Shown: positions 1 to 8,893 of the stretch, piece by piece | How positions within the stretch are numbered: position 1 is the stretch's first letter | Layout of the letters: every line of letters starts with the position of its first letter | Assembly (NCBI RefSeq): GCF_015140455.1 | Contig: NZ_AP024094.1 | Coordinates: forward strand, 806,001 to 870,000 | Direction of reading: 5' to 3' | Origin: Jeongeupia sp. HS-3 | Lineage (GTDB): Bacteria > Pseudomonadota > Gammaproteobacteria > Burkholderiales > Chitinibacteraceae | DNA length: 64,000 bases | The notes under the pieces: model-generated | The model's database searches: none | What the model saw: only the letters and a program-made list of their open reading frames with translations | What the model was told of the DNA's origin: nothing | Position numbers and translations under genes: made by a program

Positions 1-2
1 AC

Positions 3-3000
3 TTTGAGTTAAATATTCCTGGTCTTGATGGCGAGCTTCCGACCGATGAAAGCGGCATTGATGTTGAAGGGGTTTGGAATGCCGTACGCCGTGCTGTTCG
101 GGATATTCCTGGTTTCGAGGTGACGCACGAGTTAGTGCTGGGCACATTCTCGTTTGCCAAATATCTGATGTGGAAGGATCTAAGTGATCGCTCTGAGCAA
201 TTGTTGAAGAGCCCATTGGTGAAGCATTTGTTAGAGCGCCAAGCGGAGGGGAGCGATGCGATCTCGTACAAAGATTTTCCGCGAGCTGAGGGGCTGGATC
301 AAAGAATTACGCCAGCCCAATTGTTTACGCCGCTTCCTGCAGATTCTTCACAACTGGCGGCTGTGGTGGCCTCTACCGCAGGGCACAGCTTTGTATTAGA
401 CGGGCCGCCCGGAACCGGTAAGTCGCAAACGATTGCCAATATGATTGCGCATAATCTAGCGCTGGGTCGTCGCGTTTTGTTTGTTGCTGAAAAAATGGCA
501 GCGCTTGATGTGGTCTATCGACGCTTGGAAGAAAAAGGACTTGGCGAGTTTTGCCTTGAATTGCATTCGAGTAAGACTTCAAAAGTAAGCGTATTGAAAC
601 AGTTAGAGCGAGCGTGGGATACGCGTGAACTATTGTCAGCAGAGGAATGGTCTACCGAGGCTGCTCAGGTTCAGCGATTGCGCGATAAATTAAATGGCGT
701 CGTTAGTTTGCTGCATAAGCGCTGGCCGAACGGGCTTTCTGTTCATCAGGCGATGGGGCGTGTCATTCACCACGGTTGCCCTGCAATACCACGCCTTAAC
801 TGGCCTGATGGCACAACGCACGATTTGCCTGCGATGACACAGCTGCGTGATGTGGCTCGCCGCTTGGATCTAAACAGTGCAGCAGGGCAAGCACTCTCTA
901 CTAGCTTCAAATTATTATCGCAAATTGATTGGTCAAATGGTTGGCAAGAGGCGCTGGTTGCAGCTTCGCATGAGTTATCTACTGCGATTAATGAACTGAA
1001 CGATACTCAAGAAAACTTTATTCAGGGGAGCCAACTTCCGCTAAAAGCTAGCGAATACAACGAGATTGCTCGAGTTGTTAGGTTTTCCGAGGTGCTAGAG
1101 AAAACACATGGTGTTGATTTGGTATTTTCATTTTCGGCTAACGCAGCAGCAAAAGTAGCTGCTGCTCGCCAAGCCATTGCACTAATTAATGAATATCGCA
1201 AACTTGATCCGGAATTATCATTTCCGCCTGCCACAAATGTTAAGTCATCAGTGGTAGCAGCTCGTCAGGCTATTGTGCTCATTAATGATTATCGTGAACT
1301 TGATTCGGAGTTTTTATTTCCATCTACGGCAAATATTAAATCTTCAGTGGCGGTGGCTCGGAAGGTTATTGCACTCATTATTGAGTATCGCAAACTTGCC
1401 CCAGATTTGTTATCTTCATCCACGGAAAATATCAAATCAACCGTGAAGGCTGTACGTCAAGCTATTGTGCACATTAATGAATATCGAAAACTTGAGTCTG
1501 AATTGTCATTGGCCTATTCGGCAGAAGCATGCAGAAGAATTAATTTGGAGAAAATTGAGCGAGATTGGGCGCAGGCAGAAGGTAAATTCTGGTTTCTGGC
1601 TGCCTTTGCTAAGAAAAAAATAGGGCGCCAATTATCCATGGAGGGTGGGGCCGTTGGGATGCCTGATGTTGTCGCGGACTTAGCAAAATTGCGGAAATTG
1701 AAGTTATTGCTAGGCGAGCTGGATGCCTTACATCTTGAGTTGGATGGTATTCCTGGCTGGGCAATTTTGGGGAGTAATCTTTCCAAAATGGGGGGCGTCC
1801 TGCAATTGCTGGCTGAGCTGGACACCTTATCTATCGACTTGCAAGGGGTTCCTGGTTGGGCATTTTTGGGGAGTAATCTTTCCAAAATGGAGGCAGCTCT
1901 ACGGCTGCTGAGTGAGTTAGATGCCTTATCAGTTGGTTTGCAGGGGGTCCCTGGTTGGGCATTTTTGGGGAGCAATCTTTCCAAAATGGATGCCGCTCTA
2001 CGACTACTGGGCGAGCTGGATGCCTTGTCTATTGAATTGCAGGGTATTCCTGGTTGGGCATCTTTAAGTAGCAATATCTCTCAGATGGATGCAGCGCTGC
2101 TATTGAGTGACAACTTGCGCTCGGCAATTAGCGCTATGGCGCAATCACCTGAACATTCTGTTGAACTTCGTAGTGCAACGTCCAGATTGGTGGTGGATGC
2201 CAATGAGCTTTTGGGGGGCGATGGCGCAATTATTTCTGCGATCAATAGGTTTAAATCGGCCTTTGCACGTTTAACAAATGCTCTTGAACGCTTCAAATTA
2301 CTAAGCACCGATGACGCCGAAATTAATGCCGATCTAGCTAGCCTTTGCGATACGGCGGATGACATTTGCAGATTGGAAGCACAGCTTAAATCTTGGTGTG
2401 ATTGGTGCCGTGTTCGGTATGAAGCGCAAGAGCTGGGTTTAAAACCATTGGCTGATGCCGTGGCAGAAAATGCGCTGCCTGTTGGTGGCGCGCTAGAGAT
2501 ATTTGAAACCGCTTATGCGCGTTGGTTTGCAACCCAAGTGATTGACGCTGAGCCATTGCTGCGTAATTTTGTTTCTGCTGAGCACATGAGTGATATTGAC
2601 GCGTATCGTCAGAAAGAAGATCATTTGTCTAAGCTGTCGGTTCGTTATGTGCGCGCCAAACTTTGCGGTCTGATTCCATCGAAAAATGATACGGGCAAGC
2701 AGGGCGGATTTGCCATTCTCAAGCATGAGTTGCAAAAGTCGCGCCGTCACAAACCTGTACGCCAATTGGCCGTTGAAATGGGCGACGCCATGCAAAAGCT
2801 GGCTCCTTGTATGCTGATGAGTCCATTGTCGATTGCGCAATATTTGCCCGCTGATTTAGCGCTTTTTGATCTGGTTATTTTCGATGAGGCCTCACAAATT
2901 GCACCGTGGGATGCGATTGGCTCTATCGCTCGAGGCAAGCAAGTCGTGATTGCGGGTGATCCACGGCAAATGCCGCCAACCAGCTTCTTCAATCGCGGCG

Positions 3001-4775
3001 CTTCTGCATCGGAAGATGACACCGAAGACGATATGGAAAGCATCTTGGATGAATGCTTGGGCGCTGGTATTCCTAGCCATAGTTTGAGCTGGCATTACCG
3101 CAGTCGGCATGAGAGCTTGATTGCATTCTCAAATCATCGCTATTACGAAAGTAATTTGATCACATTCCCTGCGCCAGAAACTCGCGCCAGCGCCGTCGAG
3201 TGGCGTTATGTAGATGGTGTCTATTCACGCGGCAAAGGGCGTAATAATCAGGCCGAAGCGGAAGCGATGGTTGCTGAAACCGTACGCCGCCTCACCGATC
3301 CGCAATTTGTAGCGCAGGGGCTAAGCATCGGCATCATTACGCTCAATAGTGATCAGCAGACTTTAGTCACCAATTTGCTCGATCTAGCCCGCCAGAAACA
3401 TCCTGAAATTGAGCCGTTTTTCCAAGAAGATTTGGCTGAGCCTGTTGTTGTAAAAAATCTGGAAACCGTGCAAGGCGATGAGCGTGATCTGATTATGTTC
3501 GGCATTGGCTATGGCCCGGCTGAGCCGGGTTTAAAAACGATGTCGATGAATTTTGGCCCCTTGAATAAGGAGGGTGGCTGGCGGCGTTTGAATGTAGCGG
3601 TGACTCGTGCACGACGTGAAATGCTCGTTTTTACGTCCTTTGATTCAGCGATGGTTGATTTAAACCGAACCAGTGCGCGTGCGGTGCGCGATTTAAAACA
3701 CTTTATTGAATTTGCGAGCCGTGGTCCGAGGGCATTGGCTGAAGCCGTACAAGGCTCGGTGGGCGGCTATGAGTCGCCATTCGAAGAGGCGGTTGCGGAA
3801 GGCTTGCGTCGTAAAGGTTGGGAGGTCATACCGCAAATTGGTGTGTCACGCTTCCGGATTGACTTGGGCATTGTGAATCCGGATCGCCCTGGTGATTATT
3901 TGCTAGGGGTTGAATGTGATGGGGCGACTTATCACAGTGCAGCTACGGCGCGGGATCGAGATAAAGTACGTAGCGCGATTCTGCAAGGATTAGGCTGGAA
4001 ACTATTGCGGGTGTGGTCGACCGACTGGTGGATTGATAAAGAGGGCGCGTTAGAGCGGCTGCATGCTGCGATTAATACCCATCTCGAAGTTTCGCGTGCT
4101 ACTCCGCGTCCAACTTTTACAGTGATTGTGCCCGAAATCATTACACCTCAGCTTGAAAAATCAAGCGTTGAAGAGAAAATGCTAGTCGATAAGCCGCCTG
4201 TTTCAGCGCTGAGTGACACCGTGACTTCTGAGCAGAAGGCTGAACCATATTTCGCCCGCTCGATTGATAATTACGCTGTGGTCTCTGCGAAGAAGTACCG
4301 CGTAACTGATTTTTCTGATTTGATCCATCAAATCAATCCAGAGAAGTTTTATTCCGATGAATATGATGCAATTTTGGCTTCATTAATAGATCGAGTATTA
4401 GCGCATGAAGCCCCTATTCTAGATTCTTTGCTGATGCAACGAATTGCGAGGGTGCATGGTTTTCAGCGATCTGGACGCTTGATCCGTGAGCGAATCATTA
4501 AGCTAGTTGAGCGAAAATATCATATGCAATTAGATTCAGCTGATGCCGTGTTTGTTTGGACAGATGAACAACACCGACAAAGTTGGGCTAGCTACCGAAC
4601 TCCTGCAACGGAAGATGATGTCCGGTCGATTGAAGAGATCGTGACGGAAGAGCTAAAAGCTGCTGCGAGTGTAGTTTCTACCGAAGATAAAGCGCTTGAG
4701 ATTGCTCGATTGTTTGGTGTGCGAAGACTGACGAGTTCGGCGCGCAACAAAATTGAAGACGCAATTATGGCTTAG
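3..4775 (+). CDS. DUF4011/SF1 helicase-Vsr-like nuclease-DUF3320 defence-type protein (5' end outside window)
   Basis: The frame is open from base 3, so the gene starts upstream of the window. The visible part is about 1,590 residues. In order: a conserved stretch with the motif LGTFSFAKYLMWKDL; Walker A GPPGTGKS (about 402-425); a long helical insert with two tandem repeat arrays (1164-1511 and 1716-2111); Walker B-like DEASQ (about 2883-2897); QGDERD (about 3470) and NVAVTRARRE (about 3590) of superfamily 1 helicases; a Vsr/DUF559-like nuclease (about 3770-4080) with FRIDLG and VECDG; and a C-terminal DUF3320-like domain (about 4290-4650). DUF4011-helicase-Vsr proteins of this layout have been reported as anti-phage genes (Hhe type, from memory); a defence role here is inference. 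Codons are AT-richer than in all genes to the right, suggesting transfer. It meets the next gene stop to stop. Confidence 0.88.
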   Translation, partial: FELNIPGLDGELPTDESGIDVEGVWNAVRRAVRDIPGFEVTHELVLGTFSFAKYLMWKDLSDRSEQLLKSPLVKHLLERQAEGSDAISYKDFPRAEGLDQRITPAQLFTPLPADSSQLAAVVASTAGHSFVLDGPPGTGKSQTIANMIAHNLALGRRVLFVAEKMAALDVVYRRLEEKGLGEFCLELHSSKTSKVSVLKQLERAWDTRELLSAEEWSTEAAQVQRLRDKLNGVVSLLHKRWPNGLSVHQAMGRVIHHGCPAIPRLNWPDGTTHDLPAMTQLRDVARRLDLNSAAGQALSTSFKLLSQIDWSNGWQEALVAASHELSTAINELNDTQENFIQGSQLPLKASEYNEIARVVRFSEVLEKTHGVDLVFSFSANAAAKVAAARQAIALINEYRKLDPELSFPPATNVKSSVVAARQAIVLINDYRELDSEFLFPSTANIKSSVAVARKVIALIIEYRKLAPDLLSSSTENIKSTVKAVRQAIVHINEYRKLESELSLAYSAEACRRINLEKIERDWAQAEGKFWFLAAFAKKKIGRQLSMEGGAVGMPDVVADLAKLRKLKLLLGELDALHLELDGIPGWAILGSNLSKMGGVLQLLAELDTLSIDLQGVPGWAFLGSNLSKMEAALRLLSELDALSVGLQGVPGWAFLGSNLSKMDAALRLLGELDALSIELQGIPGWASLSSNISQMDAALLLSDNLRSAISAMAQSPEHSVELRSATSRLVVDANELLGGDGAIISAINRFKSAFARLTNALERFKLLSTDDAEINADLASLCDTADDICRLEAQLKSWCDWCRVRYEAQELGLKPLADAVAENALPVGGALEIFETAYARWFATQVIDAEPLLRNFVSAEHMSDIDAYRQKEDHLSKLSVRYVRAKLCGLIPSKNDTGKQGGFAILKHELQKSRRHKPVRQLAVEMGDAMQKLAPCMLMSPLSIAQYLPADLALFDLVIFDEASQIAPWDAIGSIARGKQVVIAGDPRQMPPTSFFNRGASASEDDTEDDMESILDECLGAGIPSHSLSWHYRSRHESLIAFSNHRYYESNLITFPAPETRASAVEWRYVDGVYSRGKGRNNQAEAEAMVAETVRRLTDPQFVAQGLSIGIITLNSDQQTLVTNLLDLARQKHPEIEPFFQEDLAEPVVVKNLETVQGDERDLIMFGIGYGPAEPGLKTMSMNFGPLNKEGGWRRLNVAVTRARREMLVFTSFDSAMVDLNRTSARAVRDLKHFIEFASRGPRALAEAVQGSVGGYESPFEEAVAEGLRRKGWEVIPQIGVSRFRIDLGIVNPDRPGDYLLGVECDGATYHSAATARDRDKVRSAILQGLGWKLLRVWSTDWWIDKEGALERLHAAINTHLEVSRATPRPTFTVIVPEIITPQLEKSSVEEKMLVDKPPVSALSDTVTSEQKAEPYFARSIDNYAVVSAKKYRVTDFSDLIHQINPEKFYSDEYDAILASLIDRVLAHEAPILDSLLMQRIARVHGFQRSGRLIRERIIKLVERKYHMQLDSADAVFVWTDEQHRQSWASYRTPATEDDVRSIEEIVTEELKAAASVVSTEDKALEIARLFGVRRLTSSARNKIEDAIMA
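1164..1511 (+). repeat. Tandem repeat array A, 96-bp unit, about 4 copies, coding
   Basis: Units begin at 1164, 1260, 1356 and 1452, an exact 96-base (32-residue) period. Each unit reads roughly ARQAI-LINEYRKL-(D/E)-EL followed by a Ser/Thr-rich turn and N(V/I)KSSV. The fourth unit decays after about 1511. The units look helical and lie between the Walker A and Walker B motifs of the helicase. Confidence 0.9.
1716..2111 (+). repeat. Tandem repeat array B, 99-bp unit, 4 copies, coding
   Basis: Units begin at 1716, 1815, 1914 and 2013, an exact 99-base (33-residue) period. The residue core is ELDALS, then GVPGWAFLGSNLSKM, then AALRLL. Units two and three are nearly identical at DNA level, which points to recent duplication or ongoing slippage or recombination. 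The array follows array A by about 200 bases and is unrelated to it in sequence. Confidence 0.92.
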
Positions 4776-5939
4776 CTACCGAGCCGCCCACTGCCAAGCT
4801 GGCCTTTCCAAATCCCCCAGCCCCGCAATCCGCGTCTCGCCAAAATCCTTTTCCAGCATCAGCGAATTGCAATCACCACTGCGTTCCAGCGCAGCAATCA
4901 GCCGTGCAGCGTGCGAGACAACGATGACCTGAGTGTCTTGCGCGGCGCGCTGGATCAGTCTGGCCAGCGCCGGCAGCAGGTCCGGGTGCAGGCTGGTTTC
5001 GGGTTCGTTCAACACCAGCAGCGCCGGTGGGCGCGGGGTGAGCAGGGCGGCAACCAGCAACAGATAGCGCAGCGTGCCGTCGGATAGTTCGGTGGCGGCG
5101 AGCGCTCGCAACAGGCCGTGCTGGCGCATGCCGACGCTGAAGCGCCCTGCATTGGGGGTGATGACAATCTGCGAACCGGGGAAGGCATCGTCGATGGCGG
5201 CGTCGAGCGCGTCGCTGTCGCCGATTTCGCGGATGGTTTGCAGCGCGGCGGCCAGATCGCTGCCGTCGTTGCCGAGCACCGGCGTGCGGGTGGCGATTTG
5301 CGGCTGGCGCGCCGTTGCGTCGGCATCGCTGCGGAAGTGATCGTAAAAGCGCCACGAGCGCATTTCCTCTCGCAGCCGCAATACCTCCGGCGCCAGCAGT
5401 GGGTCGGCGCATTGCAGCATCATGCTGTCGAAACCGGCGATGGTTTTGCTGAGAATGCGCCAGTCGCGGCTATCGCGCACTTTCACCAGCGGGCCTTGGC
5501 GATCTGCCAAGAGCGCGGCGGGGCGCAGGATCGGCCCGGCCCACAGGCATTCGCGCTTGATTTCCGGGTCCTGGCTGAATAAAGAACCCGGCACCGGTTC
5601 GGGCATGCCGATATCGATGGCGTAGCCGAAATCGTCGCCGGTAAAGCCAAGCCGCAGGTGCACCACGTCTTTGCGCACCGTGCCCTGTATGGGCGCATCG
5701 CCACGGCGCATGGCGCGGGAAATTGTTTCCGGCCCGGCCCACAGCGTCGATTGCAGCCCGCCTTCGCGCGCCAGTGTGCTGATCGCCCGGCCTTGCGCGG
5801 TTTCGGCCAGCAGTCGCAAGGCGCGGTAAACGCTGGATTTGCCGCTGCCATTTGCGCCGGTAATCACGTTCAACCGCGAGAGCGGCATCACCAGTTGCCG
5901 CAGCGATCGGTAATTGGCAACCGCCAGCGTGTTCAGCAT
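4776..5939 (-). CDS. AAA family ATPase (RecF/SMC-like, COG4637 type)
   Basis: 387 residues. Near the N-terminus is a Walker A motif GANGSGKSS after the typical RecF-like opening (VANYRSLRQL). Near the C-terminus come an ABC-like signature region (LSDGTLRYLLL), a Walker B-type stretch LLVLNEPETSLHP and a switch histidine in VVSHAARL. This is the stand-alone predicted ATPase family related to RecF and OLD-type ATPases; no substrate is known and no nuclease domain follows. Its ATG overlaps the nadB stop in a TGATG, so it is translationally coupled to nadB. Its stop abuts the stop of the convergent helicase. Codon use matches the GC-rich core, not the helicase. Confidence 0.85.
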   Translation of the reverse strand: MLNTLAVANYRSLRQLVMPLSRLNVITGANGSGKSSVYRALRLLAETAQGRAISTLAREGGLQSTLWAGPETISRAMRRGDAPIQGTVRKDVVHLRLGFTGDDFGYAIDIGMPEPVPGSLFSQDPEIKRECLWAGPILRPAALLADRQGPLVKVRDSRDWRILSKTIAGFDSMMLQCADPLLAPEVLRLREEMRSWRFYDHFRSDADATARQPQIATRTPVLGNDGSDLAAALQTIREIGDSDALDAAIDDAFPGSQIVITPNAGRFSVGMRQHGLLRALAATELSDGTLRYLLLVAALLTPRPPALLVLNEPETSLHPDLLPALARLIQRAAQDTQVIVVSHAARLIAALERSGDCNSLMLEKDFGETRIAGLGDLERPAWQWAAR

Positions 5940-7525
5940 CAGGGTGCCAGAATCGTCGGTTTCGATTCGGGCAGAATGCCCGGGTAATCGCGGCTGTAAT
6001 GCAGGCCACGGCTTTCCTTGCGCGCCAGCGCCGAGCGCACGATCAATTCGGCGGTGGTGACCAGATTGCGCAACTCGATCAAATCGTTGGAAACGCGGAA
6101 GTTGCTGTAGTAGTCGTCTATTTCATGCTGCAGCAATTCGATCCGGTGCTGCGCGCGCTCCAGCCGTTTATTGGTGCGCACAATGCCGACGTAGTCCCAC
6201 ATGAAACGACGCAATTCGTCCCAGTTGTGGGCGATCACGACTTCTTCATCCGGATCGGTGACCCGGCTTTCGTCCCATTCGGGCACATCGGGCAAGGCGT
6301 GTTTCGGGGCTGCCAGAATGTCTTCGGCGGCGGCCTTGCCGATCACCATGCATTCGAGCAGCGAATTGCTCGCCAGCCGGTTGGCGCCGTGCAGGCCGGT
6401 GTAGCTGACTTCGCCGACGCCATACAGCCCGGCCACATCGGTGCGGCCGGCGCGGTCGACCATCAGCCCGCCGCAGGTGTAATGCGCCGCCGGCACCACC
6501 GGGATCGGCTGCTTGGTGATGTCGATGCCCAGCTCAAGACAGCGCTGATAGATATTCGGGAAGTGTTCCTTGACGAATTTGGACGGCTTGTAGCTGATAT
6601 CCAGATACACGCAGTCAAAGCCGCCTTTTTTCATCTCGAAGTCGATGGCGCGGGCGACCACGTCACGCGGCGCAAGCTCGGCGCGTTCGTCGTGGTTCGG
6701 CATGAAACGGGTGCCGTCGGGCAGGCGCAGAATGCCGCCTTCGCCGCGTACCGCTTCGGTAATCAGGAACGACTTGGCGTGCGGGTGATACAGGCAGGTC
6801 GGATGGAACTGGATGAATTCCATGTTCGCCACCTTGCAGCCGGCGCGCCAGCCCATGGCGATGCCGTCACCGGTCGCCACGTCCGGATTGGTCGTATACA
6901 GATAGACCTTGCCGGCGCCGCCGGTGGCCAGCACCGTGTGCTGTGCCAGCACGGTATCGACCCGATCGCCGTCGATGTCATAGATATACGCGCCGTGGCA
7001 GCGGTTGCTGTCGCCGCTCTCGCCCAGCTTGGCATCGGTAATCAGATCAAGCGCGATATGCCCTTCGAGCACGGAGATGTTCGGATGTGCGGCGACCTTG
7101 GTGGCTAAGGTGTCGATCACCGCGGCGCCGGTGGCGTCGGCGGCGTGAATGATGCGCCGGTGGCTGTGGCCGCCTTCGCGGGTCAGGTGATAACCGTGGT
7201 AATTGGTCTCGCCGGATTCATCCCGGGTGAAGGGCACGCCCATGGCGATCAGCCAGTCGATCGCTTCTTTGGAGTGCTCGACAATGAAACGGGTCGATTC
7301 CGGCTCGCACAGGCCGGCGCCGGCGACGAGGGTATCCTTGATATGCAGCTCGATGCTGTCCTGATCGTCGAGCACCGCGGCAATACCGCCCTGCGCCCAG
7401 CCGCTGCCGCCATCGCGCAGCAATCGCTTGGTCACGAGGCCGACCTTGAGCTTGTCCGCAAGGTGCAGGGCGATGGTCATGCCGCCCAGGCCGCTACCGA
7501 TTATCAGTACGTCGAATTGCTGCAT
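5939..7525 (-). CDS. nadB: L-aspartate oxidase NadB
   Basis: 528 residues, close to the usual length. This FAD flavoprotein oxidises L-aspartate to iminoaspartate, the first step of de novo NAD synthesis, acting with NadA. The N-terminus has the dinucleotide-binding motif GSGLGG, followed by [12 protein letters not shown] of the SdhA/NadB flavoprotein group. The substrate-site region [17 protein letters not shown] and the C-terminal [15 protein letters not shown] are present. It lies divergent from rpoE, an association common in proteobacteria. nadA and nadC are not in the window. Confidence 0.96.
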   Translation of the reverse strand: MQQFDVLIIGSGLGGMTIALHLADKLKVGLVTKRLLRDGGSGWAQGGIAAVLDDQDSIELHIKDTLVAGAGLCEPESTRFIVEHSKEAIDWLIAMGVPFTRDESGETNYHGYHLTREGGHSHRRIIHAADATGAAVIDTLATKVAAHPNISVLEGHIALDLITDAKLGESGDSNRCHGAYIYDIDGDRVDTVLAQHTVLATGGAGKVYLYTTNPDVATGDGIAMGWRAGCKVANMEFIQFHPTCLYHPHAKSFLITEAVRGEGGILRLPDGTRFMPNHDERAELAPRDVVARAIDFEMKKGGFDCVYLDISYKPSKFVKEHFPNIYQRCLELGIDITKQPIPVVPAAHYTCGGLMVDRAGRTDVAGLYGVGEVSYTGLHGANRLASNSLLECMVIGKAAAEDILAAPKHALPDVPEWDESRVTDPDEEVVIAHNWDELRRFMWDYVGIVRTNKRLERAQHRIELLQHEIDDYYSNFRVSNDLIELRNLVTTAELIVRSALARKESRGLHYSRDYPGILPESKPTILAP

Positions 7526-7644
7526 CGTCAGTTACGCCGTAAAGTCAGAATTAACGGCAAATATTACATCAGAGCTCTTCGCCGCTGCAGCTTGCACGCT
7601 GGGGGTGCTGCGGGCACAATCCGGCCGCGCCGGTGTCTTGTGGC

Positions 7645-7673
7645 TTGAAATAGATGACATATGCCTCCATATA
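7645..7673 (+). promoter_or_regulatory. Possible sigma-70-like promoter for the rpoE operon
   Basis: TTGAAA at 7645-7650 and CATATA at 7668-7673 are separated by 17 bases in the 204-base divergent region between nadB and rpoE. The -35 matches well and the -10 poorly. No convincing sigma-E type GGAACTT element was seen for autoregulation. Confidence 0.3.
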
Positions 7674-7729
7674 GCGAGCTCAGCTGCGCTAAATAGCGCG
7701 CAGGTCGAACACGGAGCACGGAGTACGCA

Positions 7730-8341
7730 TTGGAACAAAGGACCGAACGGGAACTCGACTCGGAACTGGTCGCCCGGGCACAAGCCGGCGACAAGCGGGC
7801 GTTCGAGCTGCTGGTCATCAAATACCAGCGCCGGATCGCCCGTCTCCTGTCGCGCCTGATCCGCGATCCGCACGAAATCGAGGATGTGACGCAAGAAGCC
7901 TTCATCAAGGCGTATCGCGCCCTACCGTCCTTCCGGGGCGAATCGGCGTTTTACACTTGGCTTTACCGGATTGCGATCAATACTGCGAAGAACTACCTCG
8001 CCTCGATGGGCCGGCGCCCGCAACTGGCGATGGACTACGAAGACGAGGACGGCGAGACGCTGGATGCAGCGGCACAAATACCGGACTTTCATACGCCAGA
8101 GTCTGAACTATCGAATCGTCAGATTGTCAGTACCGTGAACGAGGCGGTCGATGCGCTCCCTGAGGAGTTGCGGACCGCGATCACGCTGCGCGAGATGGAA
8201 GGTCTGTCGTATGAAGAAATCTCCAGCGTGATGAATTGTCCGATTGGCACGGTTCGCTCACGGATTTTCAGGGCGCGTGAAGCGATCGCGACAAAACTGC
8301 GGCCACTTCTGGCAACGATCGGCAAAGATCGTCGCTGGTAG
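7730..8341 (+). CDS. rpoE: RNA polymerase sigma factor RpoE/AlgU (ECF)
   Basis: 203 residues. This is the extracytoplasmic-function sigma factor that directs the envelope stress response. Region 2 (about 25-90) has DVTQEAFIKAYRAL and FYTWLYRIAINTAKN; region 4 (about 135-190) has LPEELRTAITLRE and the helix-turn-helix YEEISSVMNCPIGTVRSRIFRARE. The chosen start is a TTG at 7730, preceded by GGAG about 8 bases upstream; no ATG fits. It heads rpoE-rseA-rseB-rseC-degP. Its activity is presumably held by RseA. Confidence 0.95.
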   Translation: MEQRTERELDSELVARAQAGDKRAFELLVIKYQRRIARLLSRLIRDPHEIEDVTQEAFIKAYRALPSFRGESAFYTWLYRIAINTAKNYLASMGRRPQLAMDYEDEDGETLDAAAQIPDFHTPESELSNRQIVSTVNEAVDALPEELRTAITLREMEGLSYEEISSVMNCPIGTVRSRIFRAREAIATKLRPLLATIGKDRRW

Positions 8342-8374
8342 GCCCGGAAATAACGCGCAAGAGGTATAACCGAC

Positions 8375-8893
8375 ATGAAAGAGCATTTGTCCGCGCTGAT
8401 CGACAGCGAGCTGGATACTGCGGCGAGCACAACGGTGCTCGCCCAGCTGGGGAACGACAGCGAGCTAAACCAGAGCCTGAACGACTGGCAGTTGATCAGC
8501 GACGCCATGCACGATCATCCGATTCTGTCTCCCGATTTCATGGCGCGCTTTTCGGCCCGCCTTGCTGCCGAGCCGATTGTGCTTGCCCCGGGTGCGCTGA
8601 ACAAACGCAAGCGCTCCTTCCTCAAGCGCGCGCTGGTGCCGCTCTCGGCCGCCGCGTCGATTGCCTTCGTGGGTGTCGCCAGCTGGCAGGCTTATAGCGG
8701 CATGCGTGCAACGCTGCCCGCCCCGGGCGCACCGATGGCGATCGAACAGATGGCCAGCAACGACACGGTCAATCCAGATGCCGCGCGCATTCAGGATTAC
8801 CTGGTCGCCCATCGTGAAGACGCCGGCAGCCCGTTTGCCGGACAAGACATGGTCTCTATCTCCTATCAAGCTCCGCAACGACAACATCAATGA
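8375..8893 (+). CDS. rseA: Anti-sigma-E factor RseA
   Basis: 172 residues. The N-terminal cytoplasmic domain (1-80) opens MKEHLSALIDSELD, the anti-sigma fold that sequesters RpoE. One membrane segment follows at about 88-107 after a basic KRKR stretch, and the C-terminal part is periplasmic. In this family cleavage by periplasmic and membrane proteases releases the sigma factor. It lies 33 bases after rpoE and its stop overlaps the rseB start (ATGA). Confidence 0.92.
   Translation: MKEHLSALIDSELDTAASTTVLAQLGNDSELNQSLNDWQLISDAMHDHPILSPDFMARFSARLAAEPIVLAPGALNKRKRSFLKRALVPLSAAASIAFVGVASWQAYSGMRATLPAPGAPMAIEQMASNDTVNPDAARIQDYLVAHREDAGSPFAGQDMVSISYQAPQRQHQ

Noticed and set aside
1514-2074. Minus-strand open frame with internal repeats inside the helicase
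   Set aside because: Its repeats are the complement of array B; no independent coding evidence.
1164-2111. CRISPR array or non-coding satellite
   Set aside because: Units are contiguous without spacers, keep the reading frame, and lie inside a conserved protein.
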